Shown here piece after piece: positions 54,078 to 62,594 of a stretch of 64,000 nucleotides of DNA (position 1 is its first letter; the number at the start of each line of letters is the position of its first letter). The stretch is taken from NCBI GenBank assembly GCA_000474255.1, contig BATO01000006.1, positions 90,175-154,174 on the forward strand, written 5' to 3'. The notes below the pieces were generated by a model. The model was not told the DNA's origin. It saw only the letters and a list, made by a program, of their open reading frames with translations, and searched no databases. This DNA is from Aquipseudomonas alcaligenes MRY13-0052 (lineage in GTDB: Bacteria > Pseudomonadota > Gammaproteobacteria > Pseudomonadales > Pseudomonadaceae). Both the position numbers and the translations under genes were made by a program.

Positions 54078-55232
54078 ATGCCCACCATCACCTGTGTCGA
54101 AGACCTTCGTGCGTTGGCCCGTCGACGCGTTCCGAGGATGTTCTACGACTATGTCGATGCCGGCTCCTGGACCGAGACCACCTATCGGGAGAACCAGGCT
54201 GATTTCGCCCGGATCAAGTTACGCCAGCGTGTCGGCCGCGATATCGAGCATCGCTCGTTGGTGACCCGGATGCTGGGCGTCGACATGGCCATGCCGCTGG
54301 CCATCGCGCCCACCGGCCTGGCCGGCATGCTGCACGCCGATGGCGAGATACTGGCGGCGCGAGCAGCAGCGCGTGCGGGTATCCGTTACACCTTGTCGAC
54401 GGTCAGCATCTGCTCCCTGGAGGACATTGCCGACGCGGTCGGTGCGCCGTTCTGGTTCCAGCTCTATGTCATGCGGGACCGTGGGTTCGTCGGTAGCCTG
54501 ATCGACAGGGCCAAGGCCGCTGGCTGCGACGCATTGGTGCTGACCCTCGACCTGCCGCTGAGCGGTCAGCGGCACAAGGATCTGATAAACGGCTTGAGCA
54601 CGCCGCCTCGGCTAACCGCCGCCAATCTGCTGGATATCCTCTGCAAGCCCCGCTGGGCTGCGGGTATGTTGCGTACCCGGCGTCATCACTTCGGCAATGT
54701 CATGGGCCATGTGAAAGGGGTGGATGATCTGCATCGGCTGGCCGACTGGACCCTGGAGCAGTTCGACCCGAGCTTCAACTGGGGTGATATCGCCTGGATC
54801 AAGCAGCGTTGGGGCGGCAAGTTGGTGCTCAAGGGTATTCTCGACGCGGAGGATGCATGTATCGCCGCCAGCCTCGGCGCCGACGCCTTGGTCGTCAGCA
54901 ACCACGGTGGCCGTCAGCTGGATGGCGCACCTTCGAGCATCAGTGCGTTGCCCGCCATAGTCGAGGCGGTGGGTCAGCAGGTGGAGGTGTGGCTGGATGG
55001 CGGCATTCGCAGCGGGCAGGACGTGATCAAGTCCCTGGCCCTCGGCGCTCGCGCCGCACTGATCGGTAGGGCGCATCTCTATGGCCTTGGCGCCTTGGGG
55101 GAGGAGGGGGTCGACAAAGTGCTGGAAATCATCGGCCGAGAAATGGACCTGACGCTGGCGCTATGTGGCTACAAGGATGTGCGTGAGCTCGATCATCGCA
55201 TCCTGGTTCCGGGAAGCTTCCCATTGCCGTAG
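54078..55232 (+). CDS. FMN-dependent alpha-hydroxyacid dehydrogenase/oxidase
   Basis: 384-residue TIM-barrel flavoenzyme of the L-lactate dehydrogenase/glycolate oxidase/mandelate dehydrogenase family. PTGLAGMLHADGE, FQLYVMRDR and VLTLDLPLSGQRHKDLINGL are early conserved blocks; LVVSNHGGRQLDGAPSSI carries the catalytic His and the substrate Arg; DGGIRSGQDVIKSLALGA binds the FMN phosphate. ATG 54078 follows GAGGAGG. Similar to LldD but without lldP or other lactate genes nearby, so the hydroxyacid is uncertain. Confidence 0.88.
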   Translation: MPTITCVEDLRALARRRVPRMFYDYVDAGSWTETTYRENQADFARIKLRQRVGRDIEHRSLVTRMLGVDMAMPLAIAPTGLAGMLHADGEILAARAAARAGIRYTLSTVSICSLEDIADAVGAPFWFQLYVMRDRGFVGSLIDRAKAAGCDALVLTLDLPLSGQRHKDLINGLSTPPRLTAANLLDILCKPRWAAGMLRTRRHHFGNVMGHVKGVDDLHRLADWTLEQFDPSFNWGDIAWIKQRWGGKLVLKGILDAEDACIAASLGADALVVSNHGGRQLDGAPSSISALPAIVEAVGQQVEVWLDGGIRSGQDVIKSLALGARAALIGRAHLYGLGALGEEGVDKVLEIIGREMDLTLALCGYKDVRELDHRILVPGSFPLP

Positions 55233-55432
55233 ATGAAATGCCCGGCAAGGAACAGCCTCCTGCCATGACTGGCTTCGGGGTCGAGCCGGCGTGGAGAATC
55301 CTTGCCACGGATCGTCGCATCGGAGCGCGATGTCGCATGCAGGGATGACCATGAAACACATGCCGGAAAAGCGTGAAGCAACGCTGGGTGTGCAGCGCCT
55401 GGCTGGCTGACACGGCGCACTCCATAAGACGA
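55233..55432 (+). other. intergenic; no gene recognised
   Basis: 200 bases between the oxidase gene and a hydrolase remnant. Several short frames cross it but none has a family signature. Confidence 0.5.
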
Positions 55433-55712
55433 AATAAGCAACGAGCGCGAGACGCTGGCGCAGATTGCGGCGGCGCCTGGCTTTCCGCCGATCCCGCTGC
55501 GGGTGCTATCGGGGGCGCGGCGTCCTCCTGCCTGGCTGATGTCCGCCGATGCCGTCGCCTTGCGGGCGCGCAACCAGCTTGGGTTGTCCGCGCTTTCTCC
55601 TTATGGTCAGCGGTTGCTGGCGGCCCGCAGTGGGCATTTCCCGCAGATGTCCGAGCTTGGGGGCGTATTGCAGGTTTTGCAGCAACGCATCGAGGCCGCA
55701 GGTTCTCGCTAA
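55433..55712 (+). pseudogene. C-terminal remnant of an alpha/beta-hydrolase
   Basis: The frame is open from 55433 to the TAA at 55712, but the only start-like codon is a GTG at 55503. The translation ends with IPLRVLSGARRPPAWLMSAD...LSPYGQRLLAARSGHFPQMSELGGVLQVLQQRIEA. This is the last quarter of an alpha/beta-hydrolase, with the catalytic His in SGHFPQ. The nucleophile-bearing N-terminal part is absent from the preceding bases, so this is a decayed gene. Confidence 0.65.
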
Positions 55713-55972
55713 GGCGAGGCCGGCCGCGCGCTTTCGGTTCGCTGGTCGCCCGATTGCAGCCATAACTTTCAGGCGGTGCTGTGATGTGCCACCTTGAGAG
55801 TGCGTCTCCCTGCCTGGTGCTCGATTGTCAGCCCCTATGGACTGTGTTTTCCTGGCGCTTGCTATTTGACGGCGATGAATCAAGCTAGGTCTTGTGAGGC
55901 TGTCTTGATAATGTATCTGCCTTTCTACAATCCAGCCGCCCAGGCGGTCTGCGATGCACTGCGAGGTGTCGC
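55713..55972 (+). other. gacA upstream region
   Basis: 260 bases without a recognisable gene. A run at 55900-55920 (TTGATAATGTATC) is A+T-rich and could hold a -10 element, but no paired -35 is convincing. Confidence 0.35.
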
Positions 55973-56617
55973 TTGATTAGGGTACTGGTGGTCGATGACC
56001 ACGATCTGGTTCGTACAGGTATAACGCGCATGCTGGCCGATATAGACGGCCTGCAGGTGATCGGGCAGGCCGACAGCGGCGAAGAGGCGCTCAAGAAGGC
56101 GCGTGAGCTCAAGCCGGATGTCGTGCTCATGGACGTGAAGATGCCGGGCATCGGCGGCTTGGAGGCGACCCGCAAGCTGTTGCGCAGCCATCCGGACGTC
56201 AAGGTTGTGGCCGTTACCGTCTGCGAGGAAGACCCGTTCCCCACGCGTTTGCTGCAGGCCGGTGCTGCCGGTTACCTGACGAAGGGCGCTGCATTGGAAG
56301 AGATGGTCCAGGCCATTCGCCAGGTGTTCGGTGGGCAGCGTTATATCAGCCCGCAGATCGCTCAGCAGTTGGCGCTGAAATCCTTTCAGCCGCAAACCAG
56401 TGGCTCGCCCTTCGACCTGCTTTCTGAGCGCGAGATCCAGATCGCCCTGATGATCGCCAACTGCCAGAAGGTGCAGACCATCTCCGACAAGCTGTGCCTG
56501 TCGCCCAAGACCGTGAACACCTACCGGTACCGGATCTTCGACAAGCTCTCCATTTCCAGTGACGTCGAGCTGGCCCTCCTGGCCGTGCGCCACGGCATGG
56601 TGGACGCCGTCAGCTAA
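55973..56617 (+). CDS. gacA: response regulator GacA (UvrY)
   Basis: Output regulator of GacS; in pseudomonads it activates rsm small RNAs that titrate RsmA/CsrA proteins. 214 residues: receiver domain with acidic pocket D8-D9 and phospho-acceptor D54 ([10 protein letters not shown]), the Lys of YLTKGA, and a NarL-type HTH ([43 protein letters not shown]). It starts with TTG at 55973, as I recall for other Pseudomonas gacA genes. One base before uvrC, the conserved gacA-uvrC pairing. Confidence 0.97.
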   Translation: MIRVLVVDDHDLVRTGITRMLADIDGLQVIGQADSGEEALKKARELKPDVVLMDVKMPGIGGLEATRKLLRSHPDVKVVAVTVCEEDPFPTRLLQAGAAGYLTKGAALEEMVQAIRQVFGGQRYISPQIAQQLALKSFQPQTSGSPFDLLSEREIQIALMIANCQKVQTISDKLCLSPKTVNTYRYRIFDKLSISSDVELALLAVRHGMVDAVS

Positions 56618-56618
56618 G

Positions 56619-58442
56619 ATGCCCGACATTTTCGACGCAACTGATTTCCTTGCCGCCTGCAGCGGGCGCCCGGGTGTTTACCGGATGTTCGAAGAGGGCG
56701 GCAAGCTCCTCTATGTGGGCAAGGCCAAGAACCTCAAGAAGCGCCTCGCCAGCTACTTCCGCAAGACCGGGCTGGCGCCCAAGACCGCCGCCCTGGTGGC
56801 GAAGATCGCGCAGATTGAAACCACCATCACCGCCAACGAGACCGAGGCGCTGCTGCTCGAGCAGACCCTGATCAAGGAGTGGCGCCCGCCGTACAACATC
56901 CTGTTGCGCGACGACAAATCCTATCCCTACGTGCACCTGTCCGATGGCCCGTATCCGCGCTTGAGCATCCACCGTGGCGCGAAGAAGCGGAAGGGGCGTT
57001 ATTTCGGGCCCTATCCAAGCGCCGGGGCCATTCGCGAGAGTCTCGCCTTGCTGCAGAAGGCCTTTCTCGTGCGCCAGTGTGAGGACAGCTACTTCCGCAA
57101 CCGCACCAGACCCTGCCTGCAATACCAGATCAAGCGCTGCAAGGGGCCATGCGTGGATTTGGTCGAGCCGGCCGAGTACGCCGAGGACGTGCGGCATTCG
57201 GTGATGTTCCTCGAGGGCCGCAGCAATGCGCTGGCCGAGGAGCTGTCCAGCAGCATGGAGCAGGCCTCGATGCGGCTGGAGTTCGAGCGAGCCGCCGAGC
57301 TGCGCGATCAGGTCGCTATCCTGCGTCGCGTCCAGGATCAGCAGAGCATCGAGGGCGGTACCGGGGATGTGGATGTGGTCGCCGCCATCGTCAACCCGGG
57401 CGGTGCCTGTGTGCACATGATCAGCGTGCGTGGCGGGCGAGTGCTTGGCAGCAAGAACTTCTTCCCCCAGGTCGCTATTGAGGAGGAGGTGGGTGATGTA
57501 CTGGTGGCCTTCATCGCCCAGTACTACCTGAGCAACATGGAGCGCGACCTGCCCCAGGAGCTCATCGTCAATACCGTGCATGAGGACTTCCCCACGCTGA
57601 TCCAGGCCATCGCCGAACTGCGTGGGCGGGAGCTGAGCATCAGCCATCGGGTACGGACCAACCGCGCCCGCTGGCAGCAACTGGCCGTCACCAACGCCGA
57701 GCAGGCCCTGGCTGCGCGCCTCGCCAATCGTCAGCACATGGCTGACAAGTTCGAAGCACTGGCCGAGGTGCTGGACCTGGACGAACCGCCGCAACGGCTG
57801 GAGTGCTATGACATCAGCCACTCCAGTGGTGAGGCGACCGTTGCCTCTTGCGTGGTCTTTGGGCCGGAAGGCGCGCTGAAGTCGGACTACCGCCGTTACA
57901 ACATCGAAGGCGTCACCGCTGGCGACGACTATGCCGCCATGCACCAGGCGCTGACCCGCCGTTTCAGCAAGCTCAAGGAAGGTGAGGGCAAGCTCCCCGA
58001 CATCCTGCTGGTCGACGGCGGCAAGGGCCAGATGGCGATGGCGCAGGAAGTGCTCCAGGAGCTGGCTGTGCCCGAGCTCATCCTTCTGGGTGTCGCCAAG
58101 GGTGTGACCCGCAAGCCTGGCTTCGAGACCCTTTACCTGAACGATGCGGCCCATGAGTTCACCTTGCCGGCGGACTCGCCCGCGCTGCACCTGATCCAGC
58201 AGATCCGCGATGAAGCCCACCGTTTTGCTATCACGGGCCATCGCGCGCGTCGTGGCAAGGCCCGGCGGACTTCCAGCCTGGAAGAGGTGGCGGGCGTGGG
58301 GCCAAAGCGTCGGCGCGAGCTGCTCAAGCACTTCGGTGGGCTGCAGGAACTGTCCCGCGCCAGCATCGAGGAAATCGCCAAGGCGCCTGGTATCAGCAAA
58401 AAGCTCGCAGAGTCGATTTATGCAGCCCTGCACAGCGAGTAG
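56619..58442 (+). CDS. uvrC: excinuclease ABC subunit C
   Basis: Makes both incisions in nucleotide excision repair. 607 residues: N-terminal GIY-YIG nuclease ([31 protein letters not shown]), central UvrB-interaction region (about 200-240), RNase H-like 5' nuclease domain ([28 protein letters not shown]), and C-terminal helix-hairpin-helix pair. ATG 56619 directly follows gacA; upstream in-frame codons lie within gacA. Confidence 0.98.
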   Translation: MPDIFDATDFLAACSGRPGVYRMFEEGGKLLYVGKAKNLKKRLASYFRKTGLAPKTAALVAKIAQIETTITANETEALLLEQTLIKEWRPPYNILLRDDKSYPYVHLSDGPYPRLSIHRGAKKRKGRYFGPYPSAGAIRESLALLQKAFLVRQCEDSYFRNRTRPCLQYQIKRCKGPCVDLVEPAEYAEDVRHSVMFLEGRSNALAEELSSSMEQASMRLEFERAAELRDQVAILRRVQDQQSIEGGTGDVDVVAAIVNPGGACVHMISVRGGRVLGSKNFFPQVAIEEEVGDVLVAFIAQYYLSNMERDLPQELIVNTVHEDFPTLIQAIAELRGRELSISHRVRTNRARWQQLAVTNAEQALAARLANRQHMADKFEALAEVLDLDEPPQRLECYDISHSSGEATVASCVVFGPEGALKSDYRRYNIEGVTAGDDYAAMHQALTRRFSKLKEGEGKLPDILLVDGGKGQMAMAQEVLQELAVPELILLGVAKGVTRKPGFETLYLNDAAHEFTLPADSPALHLIQQIRDEAHRFAITGHRARRGKARRTSSLEEVAGVGPKRRRELLKHFGGLQELSRASIEEIAKAPGISKKLAESIYAALHSE

Positions 58443-58474
58443 AATGCCCGCTCATTTCCGGTTCAGCTGTCACG

Positions 58475-59035
58475 ATGAATATTCCTAATCTCCTCACCGT
58501 TCTGCGCGTTCTGCTGATTCCCGTCTTCATCCTGCTCTTCTATATGCCGTTTTCCTGGAGCTACCTGGCAGCCAGTGCGGTGTTCGCTGTGGCAGCGGTG
58601 ACCGACTGGTTCGATGGCTACCTGGCCCGGCGCTGGGAGCAGAGCACCCCCTTCGGCGCCTTCCTCGACCCCGTGGCCGACAAGCTGATGGTCGCCGTGG
58701 CGCTGGTGCTGCTGGTGGAGGAGCATCACAACCTGTGGCTGAGCCTGCCGGCCGCCATCATCATCGGCCGCGAGATCGTCGTCTCCGCGTTGCGCGAGTG
58801 GATGGCCGAGATCGGCGCTCGCGCCCATGTGGCGGTATCCAATCTCGGTAAATGGAAGACTGCCGCGCAGATGCTGGCACTGGTGATCCTGCTGGCCAAC
58901 CCGCCGCATTTCACCTTCTGGGTGCTGGTGGGCTATGTGCTGCTGATCATCGCTGCCGGCCTGACCCTGTGGTCGATGCTGCACTACCTGCTGGCCGCCT
59001 GGCCGCATCTCAGCACCGAGCCGAAAAAGAAATAA
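58475..59035 (+). CDS. pgsA: CDP-diacylglycerol-glycerol-3-phosphate 3-phosphatidyltransferase
   Basis: Inner-membrane enzyme of phosphatidylglycerol synthesis. 186 residues. The CDP-alcohol phosphotransferase signature [25 protein letters not shown] (DGxxAR...G...D...D) is intact and about five helices are predicted. 32 bases after uvrC. Confidence 0.96.
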   Translation: MNIPNLLTVLRVLLIPVFILLFYMPFSWSYLAASAVFAVAAVTDWFDGYLARRWEQSTPFGAFLDPVADKLMVAVALVLLVEEHHNLWLSLPAAIIIGREIVVSALREWMAEIGARAHVAVSNLGKWKTAAQMLALVILLANPPHFTFWVLVGYVLLIIAAGLTLWSMLHYLLAAWPHLSTEPKKK

Positions 59036-59054
59036 ACTTTTTTGAATCAAGGGG

Positions 59055-59082
59055 TTGACGGGCGCTTATGAATCTATAGAAT
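59055..59082 (+). promoter_or_regulatory. promoter of tRNA-Gly
   Basis: TTGACG, 16 bases, TAGAAT, followed by a G+C-rich discriminator (GGCGCCCG), typical of stringently controlled stable-RNA promoters. It ends 21 bases before the tRNA. Confidence 0.6.
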
Positions 59083-59103
59083 GGCGCCCGTCACCAAGAC
59101 AAA

Positions 59104-59179
<76 letters not shown>

Positions 59180-59192
59180 GATTGTCACGATA

Positions 59193-59220
59193 GACGCCGC
59201 CCCAAGCGGCGTCTTCGTTT
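59193..59220 (+). terminator. hairpin between tRNA-Gly and tRNA-Cys
   Basis: GACGCCGC-CCCAA-GCGGCGTC then TTCGTTT. Imperfect T-run; may be a terminator or a processing hairpin. Confidence 0.5.
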
Positions 59221-59222
59221 GA

Positions 59223-59296
59223 GGCCGGATGGCAGAGTGGTCATGCAGCGGATTGCAAATCCGTGTACGCCGGTTCGATTCCGACTCTGGCCTCCA
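59223..59296 (+). tRNA. tRNA-Cys(GCA)
   Basis: 74 bases with encoded CCA; acceptor GGCCGGA pairs with TCTGGCC (one G-U), anticodon loop ATTGCAAAT, T loop GTTCGATTC. Confidence 0.97.
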
Positions 59297-59300
59297 ATAC

Positions 59301-59337
59301 AAAGCCCCGCAGGCTCACGCCTGTGGGGCTTTTTCTT
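59301..59337 (+). terminator. terminator after tRNA-Cys
   Basis: AAAGCCCCGCAGG-CTCACG-CCTGTGGGGCTTTTTC, a 13-bp stem with one mismatch or wobble and a good T-run. Confidence 0.88.
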
Positions 59338-59443
59338 TTATGCGTTGTTCTTTGTTTGATGGCGCGCAGGGTGGGGGATTTCGGTTGAGCCCGAGGTCGC
59401 CGATCTGCATGGTTTCAGGTTTCCGGCGGGTATTTTCGTCGGC

Positions 59444-59472
59444 TTGCGTGGGGAGGAGTGGCTGTATATAGT
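59444..59472 (+). promoter_or_regulatory. promoter of tRNA-Leu
   Basis: TTGCGT, 17 bases, TATAGT, 48 bases before the tRNA; an inverted repeat TGCCCTC...GAGGGCA lies in the leader between them. Confidence 0.5.
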
Positions 59473-59520
59473 CCTGCCCTCGCGAAAGGGAGGGCACTCT
59501 TCCCATTGCTCAGCGCTACC

Positions 59521-59607
59521 GCCCGAATGGCGAAATCGGTAGACGCAAGGGACTTAAAATCCCTCGCTGGTAACAGCGTGCCGGTTCGACCCCGGCTTCG
59601 GGCACCA
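59521..59607 (+). tRNA. tRNA-Leu(UAA)
   Basis: 87 bases with encoded CCA; acceptor GCCCGAA/TTCGGGC, anticodon loop ACTTAAAAT, long variable arm (TCGCTGGTAACAGCGT), T loop GTTCGACCC. Confidence 0.98.
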
Positions 59608-59614
59608 TACGAAT

Positions 59615-59655
59615 CAAGGGCTTGCGTGCATCATGTGCGCAGGCCCTTGTCGTTT
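59615..59655 (+). terminator. terminator after tRNA-Leu
   Basis: CAAGGGC ... GCCCTTG with an inner TGCG.GC/GCGCA stem, followed by TCGTTTC. Same tail as after tRNA-Ser and galU. Confidence 0.65.
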
Positions 59656-59791
59656 CTTGTTCCGCAATTCCAGGGTTGTTGCGCAGTTCAGCGCGTCGAG
59701 ACGACGACGCGGTAGCCGGGCACTCAGCCCTATCTGGGTATTCCGCAAGTGAAAAGCCCTGCGCCTGGGTGAGGCCGCAGGGCATTCAATG

Positions 59792-60103
59792 CTAAGCGGC
59801 GCCGCGTGCTGCCTTGGCCGGCCTGTAGAGGTCTTCGAAGACGTGGCCGGGCATCCAGGTTTCGTATTGTGTGGGTGTGTCGATGTTCCGCACCACGAGG
59901 TAGCCGGCGAAGATGCGGTCAGCGCTGGGCGGGTGTTTCATGTTGTTGGATTTTGCGAGTTTCTGGTGGCGGTGGCCGTATTCGCGATTCGACAGCTCGC
60001 AGGCCCGGACTATCAGGTGGCCAGCCACTGGTGCGCCCTTGAACGCTTCGAAAATCGGCATATCACTAACCTGGATGTACGCCCGATTGAGGTCGTATGA
60101 CAT
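59792..60103 (-). CDS. hypothetical protein, probable accessory gene
   Basis: 103 residues from ATG 60103, preceded by GGAGGG eight bases upstream (an ATG at 60118 lies inside that site). Not recognised. Features: an N-terminal half with VSDMPIFEAFKGAPVAGHLIVRACELSNREYGHRHQKL, an Arg/His-rich middle and a Pro-rich end. It has no signal peptide or membrane helix and lies just beyond the tRNA Gly-Cys-Leu cluster. Confidence 0.55.
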   Translation of the reverse strand: MSYDLNRAYIQVSDMPIFEAFKGAPVAGHLIVRACELSNREYGHRHQKLAKSNNMKHPPSADRIFAGYLVVRNIDTPTQYETWMPGHVFEDLYRPAKAARGAA

Positions 60104-60282
60104 GGCGATGCCCTCCATGGAGTAAATGTTCAGGGAGCGTAGAAGTGACCTGGCCTCAACGCAAAGAACCTTCGATCGGTGCGACGAGATGCCCCTTGGC
60201 TGCGTGCAGGGGCTGGCTTGGCCGAATTACTGCAGCCGGAAAAGGGCACGCGCGCCCTCGTTCTACGGGTAAAAGGACCGGT

Positions 60283-60471
60283 TCAAGCCGTCAGCTTGGG
60301 GTGCGGTACGCCGGCCTGGATGCGTTCGTAGACTTCCTTGCGATGCACGGCAACGTTCTTCGGCGCGACGATGCCGAACTTCACCTGATGCCCGTGGATG
60401 CTGATCACTTCCACCGTGATGCCGCCTTCTATGACGAAGCGTTCGCCGACCGAATTGATGAACAGCTGCAT
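60283..60471 (-). CDS. divergent CsrA/RsmA-family RNA-binding protein
   Basis: 62 residues that align without gaps to CsrA: VGE at 8-10, QVKFGIVAPKNVAVHRKEVYERIQ at 29-52, including V42 and R44, two residues that contact RNA in CsrA. The first strand is altered: CsrA L4-T5-R6-R7 is F4-I5-N6-S7 here. So it is a CsrA fold with part of its RNA-binding face changed. GGGAG precedes the ATG and more GGA motifs lie upstream, as in self-regulated csrA genes. Not the core rsmA or rsmE by sequence. Lies about 4 kb from gacA. Confidence 0.82.
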   Translation of the reverse strand: MQLFINSVGERFVIEGGITVEVISIHGHQVKFGIVAPKNVAVHRKEVYERIQAGVPHPKLTA

Positions 60472-60811
60472 GACGGATCTCCCATAGGGTTGTCGTGGGG
60501 CACTCCGGCAGCGCTTCCGGAAATCGGCATGACTTCCCGACGGACATGGATTGCAGCTACCTGATCTCCTGACCTATCGCCTTGTTTCGAAGTTCCATCC
60601 TTCTGGATGCGTGGTTGTGTGCTTGCCTTTTCCGTACGAAGGATAGGGGCGGTTCCGCTTGTCCGATTTCCCCGCCGGGTTTGAACCCCTGTGTGGGCAG
60701 GCTGCTCAAATTTGAAATTTTTCTTGCAGTACCGGGCTCCGCGCATGTGTCGCCATGCTTTTCAGCTAGCCTGAGTGCTGCCTGAAGGAGTCAGGTTCAA
60801 GAGGTGCATGA
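60472..60811. other. intergenic region, csrA-like gene to the 94-residue gene
   Basis: 340 bases between divergent genes. An A+T-rich stretch at 60705-60730 (CAAATTTGAAATTTTTCTTG) may hold promoter elements. A minus-strand frame (60746-60429) overlaps the csrA-like gene and looks spurious. Confidence 0.4.
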
Positions 60812-61096
60812 ATGGAATCCAAGGAACAGCAGTTGGTTCGCCTGCTCAGTCTCACTACCCGCAGTCTCACCCACCTCACCGCCGCGATGACCGAAATGTC
60901 GTTCGAGATGATGCGCAGCGACGACCAGGCCATCAAACAGGCCGGGCAGCGCATGATCGACCACCTGGCGGCCATCGGCGCCGGCCTCGATCAGCACTGG
61001 GAAACCCTCGGCACCTACGCCGGCGAGCCTGTGGTCCATGAGTCCACCGAAACCCTGGTCGAGGTCGAGCTCAACCTTCCCGCCGACGGACGCTGA
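60812..61096 (+). CDS. small hypothetical protein
   Basis: 94 residues from ATG 60812 (GAGGTG upstream). Predicted as a two-helix protein: MESKEQQLVRLLSLTTRSLTHLTAAM then QAGQRMIDHLAAIGAGLDQHWETLG, with an acidic tail. No signal peptide. Family unknown. It ends 87 bases before ugd, same strand, so could be co-transcribed with it. Confidence 0.6.
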   Translation: MESKEQQLVRLLSLTTRSLTHLTAAMTEMSFEMMRSDDQAIKQAGQRMIDHLAAIGAGLDQHWETLGTYAGEPVVHESTETLVEVELNLPADGR

Positions 61097-61155
61097 GCGC
61101 CATCACGGCGCGGTCATCCCGCTGTCACCGTTCTGCCACCGGAGTCCGCTGCAAT

Positions 61156-61176
61156 CCCTGTATCCATACAGGGAGG
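61156..61176 (+). promoter_or_regulatory. hairpin with CsrA-like site at the ugd ribosome binding site
   Basis: CCCTGTAT-CC-ATACAGGG is a perfect 18-base inverted repeat whose right arm runs into the Shine-Dalgarno GGGAGG (GGAGG at 61172-61176, seven bases before ATG 61184). As RNA, AUACAGGGA matches the first nine positions of the CsrA SELEX consensus RUACARGGAUGU. Confidence 0.55.
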
Positions 61177-61183
61177 ATGAGCC

Positions 61184-62545
61184 ATGCAGCTTTGCGTCGT
61201 CGGTGCGGGTTACGTGGGGCTGGTGGCGGCGGCCTGTTTCGCCGAGATGGGCAATCGGGTCGTCTGCGTCGAGCGCGATCCCTGGCGCCTTGCGCGCCTG
61301 CAGCGTGGCGAGCCGACGATCTACGAGCCCGGCCTGGAAACCATGCTGAAGATGCACCTCGCCAGCGGCCAGTTGAGCTTCAGTGCGCAGCTGGAGGAGA
61401 GCGTCGACCGGGCGGAGATCATCTTCATCGCCGTCGGTACCCCCAGCGGCGAGGACGGCTCTGCCGACCTTTCCCACGTGCTGGCGGTGGCCGATCAGTT
61501 GGGCACCCTGCTGCGACGTCCCTGCCTGGTGGTGAACAAGTCCACGGTGCCGGTGGGTACGGCGGAGCGGGTAGCGGATCGCATCCACATGGCGCTCGCC
61601 AGGCGTGACCTGGCATTCACCGTGCCAGTGGCGAGCAACCCCGAATTCCTCAAGGAAGGTTCAGCGATCGACGACTTCATGCGGCCGGACCGCATCATCA
61701 TCGGCTGTGACGACCCGGCCTCCGGCGAATTGCTGCGCCGCCTCTACGCGCCGTTCTCGCGCAACCATGACCGGGTGCTGCTGATGGCCACCCGTGCCGC
61801 CGAATTCAGCAAGTACGCTGCCAACGCCTTCCTCGCCACGCGCATCTCCTTCATGAACGAGATGGCCGGCCTCTGCGCGCGCCTGGGTGTCGATGTGGAG
61901 GAGGTGCGCCGCGGCATCGGCAGTGACCGGCGCATCGGCACCCACTTCATCTATGCCGGCTGCGGCTACGGTGGCTCGTGCTTCCCCAAGGATGTGCGCG
62001 CGCTGATCCACTGTGCCGAGCAGGAAGGCATCGAGCCCGGCATCCTGCGGGCGGTCGAGGCGCGCAACGCGCTGCAGAAGACCCTGCTGTTCCAGTCCGT
62101 GCGCGAGCACTTCAATGGTTTCGTGCGGGGGCGCACCGTTGCGGTATGGGGCCTTGCCTTCAAACCCGGTACCGATGACCTGCGCGAGGCGCCGAGCCTG
62201 GTGCTGCTGGATGCGCTGCTCGCCGCGGGCGCGCGCGTTCGCGCCTGTGATCCCGTGGCGGTATCGGCGGTGGCGGCGCGCTACCCGGAGCAGCTCGCCA
62301 GCGGGCAGCTACACTTGGGCGACTCGCCGTACCAGGCGGTGGAGAATGCCGACGCCCTGGTGCTGGTGACCGAATGGAAGCAGTTCCGGCAGCCGAACTT
62401 CGAGCGGATTCGCGGTCTGATGAAAATGCCGGTCATCTTCGATGGCAGGAATCTCTACGACCCGGCGCAGCTGGCTGGAATGGGGTTTCTATATCGCGGC
62501 ATCGGACGCCCAGCAGCTGGGCATTGTAAGGCGACTGCGGCCTGA
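61184..62545 (+). CDS. ugd: UDP-glucose 6-dehydrogenase
   Basis: Oxidises UDP-glucose to UDP-glucuronate in two NAD-dependent steps. 453 residues: N-terminal Rossmann domain (VVGAGYVGLVAAACFAEMG), STVPVGTAER, NPEFLKEGSAIDDF, catalytic Cys in GYGGSCFPKDVRAL, C-terminal UDP-binding domain (GLAFKPGTDDLREAPS). UDP-glucuronate feeds polysaccharides or lipid A modification; no such cluster is in view. Directly followed by galU, which makes its substrate. Translation may be controlled by the hairpin at its ribosome binding site. Confidence 0.96.
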   Translation: MQLCVVGAGYVGLVAAACFAEMGNRVVCVERDPWRLARLQRGEPTIYEPGLETMLKMHLASGQLSFSAQLEESVDRAEIIFIAVGTPSGEDGSADLSHVLAVADQLGTLLRRPCLVVNKSTVPVGTAERVADRIHMALARRDLAFTVPVASNPEFLKEGSAIDDFMRPDRIIIGCDDPASGELLRRLYAPFSRNHDRVLLMATRAAEFSKYAANAFLATRISFMNEMAGLCARLGVDVEEVRRGIGSDRRIGTHFIYAGCGYGGSCFPKDVRALIHCAEQEGIEPGILRAVEARNALQKTLLFQSVREHFNGFVRGRTVAVWGLAFKPGTDDLREAPSLVLLDALLAAGARVRACDPVAVSAVAARYPEQLASGQLHLGDSPYQAVENADALVLVTEWKQFRQPNFERIRGLMKMPVIFDGRNLYDPAQLAGMGFLYRGIGRPAAGHCKATAA

Positions 62546-62594
62546 TTAGACTGCGCGGCAGTTTGCCCAACACCCCACCTTTTCAAGGTTAAAC

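Noticed and set aside
50750..55972. Genomic island with attachment sites at tRNA-Ser
   Set aside because: No integrase and no second copy of the tRNA 3' end found by eye up to gacA; only composition and gene content hint at acquisition.
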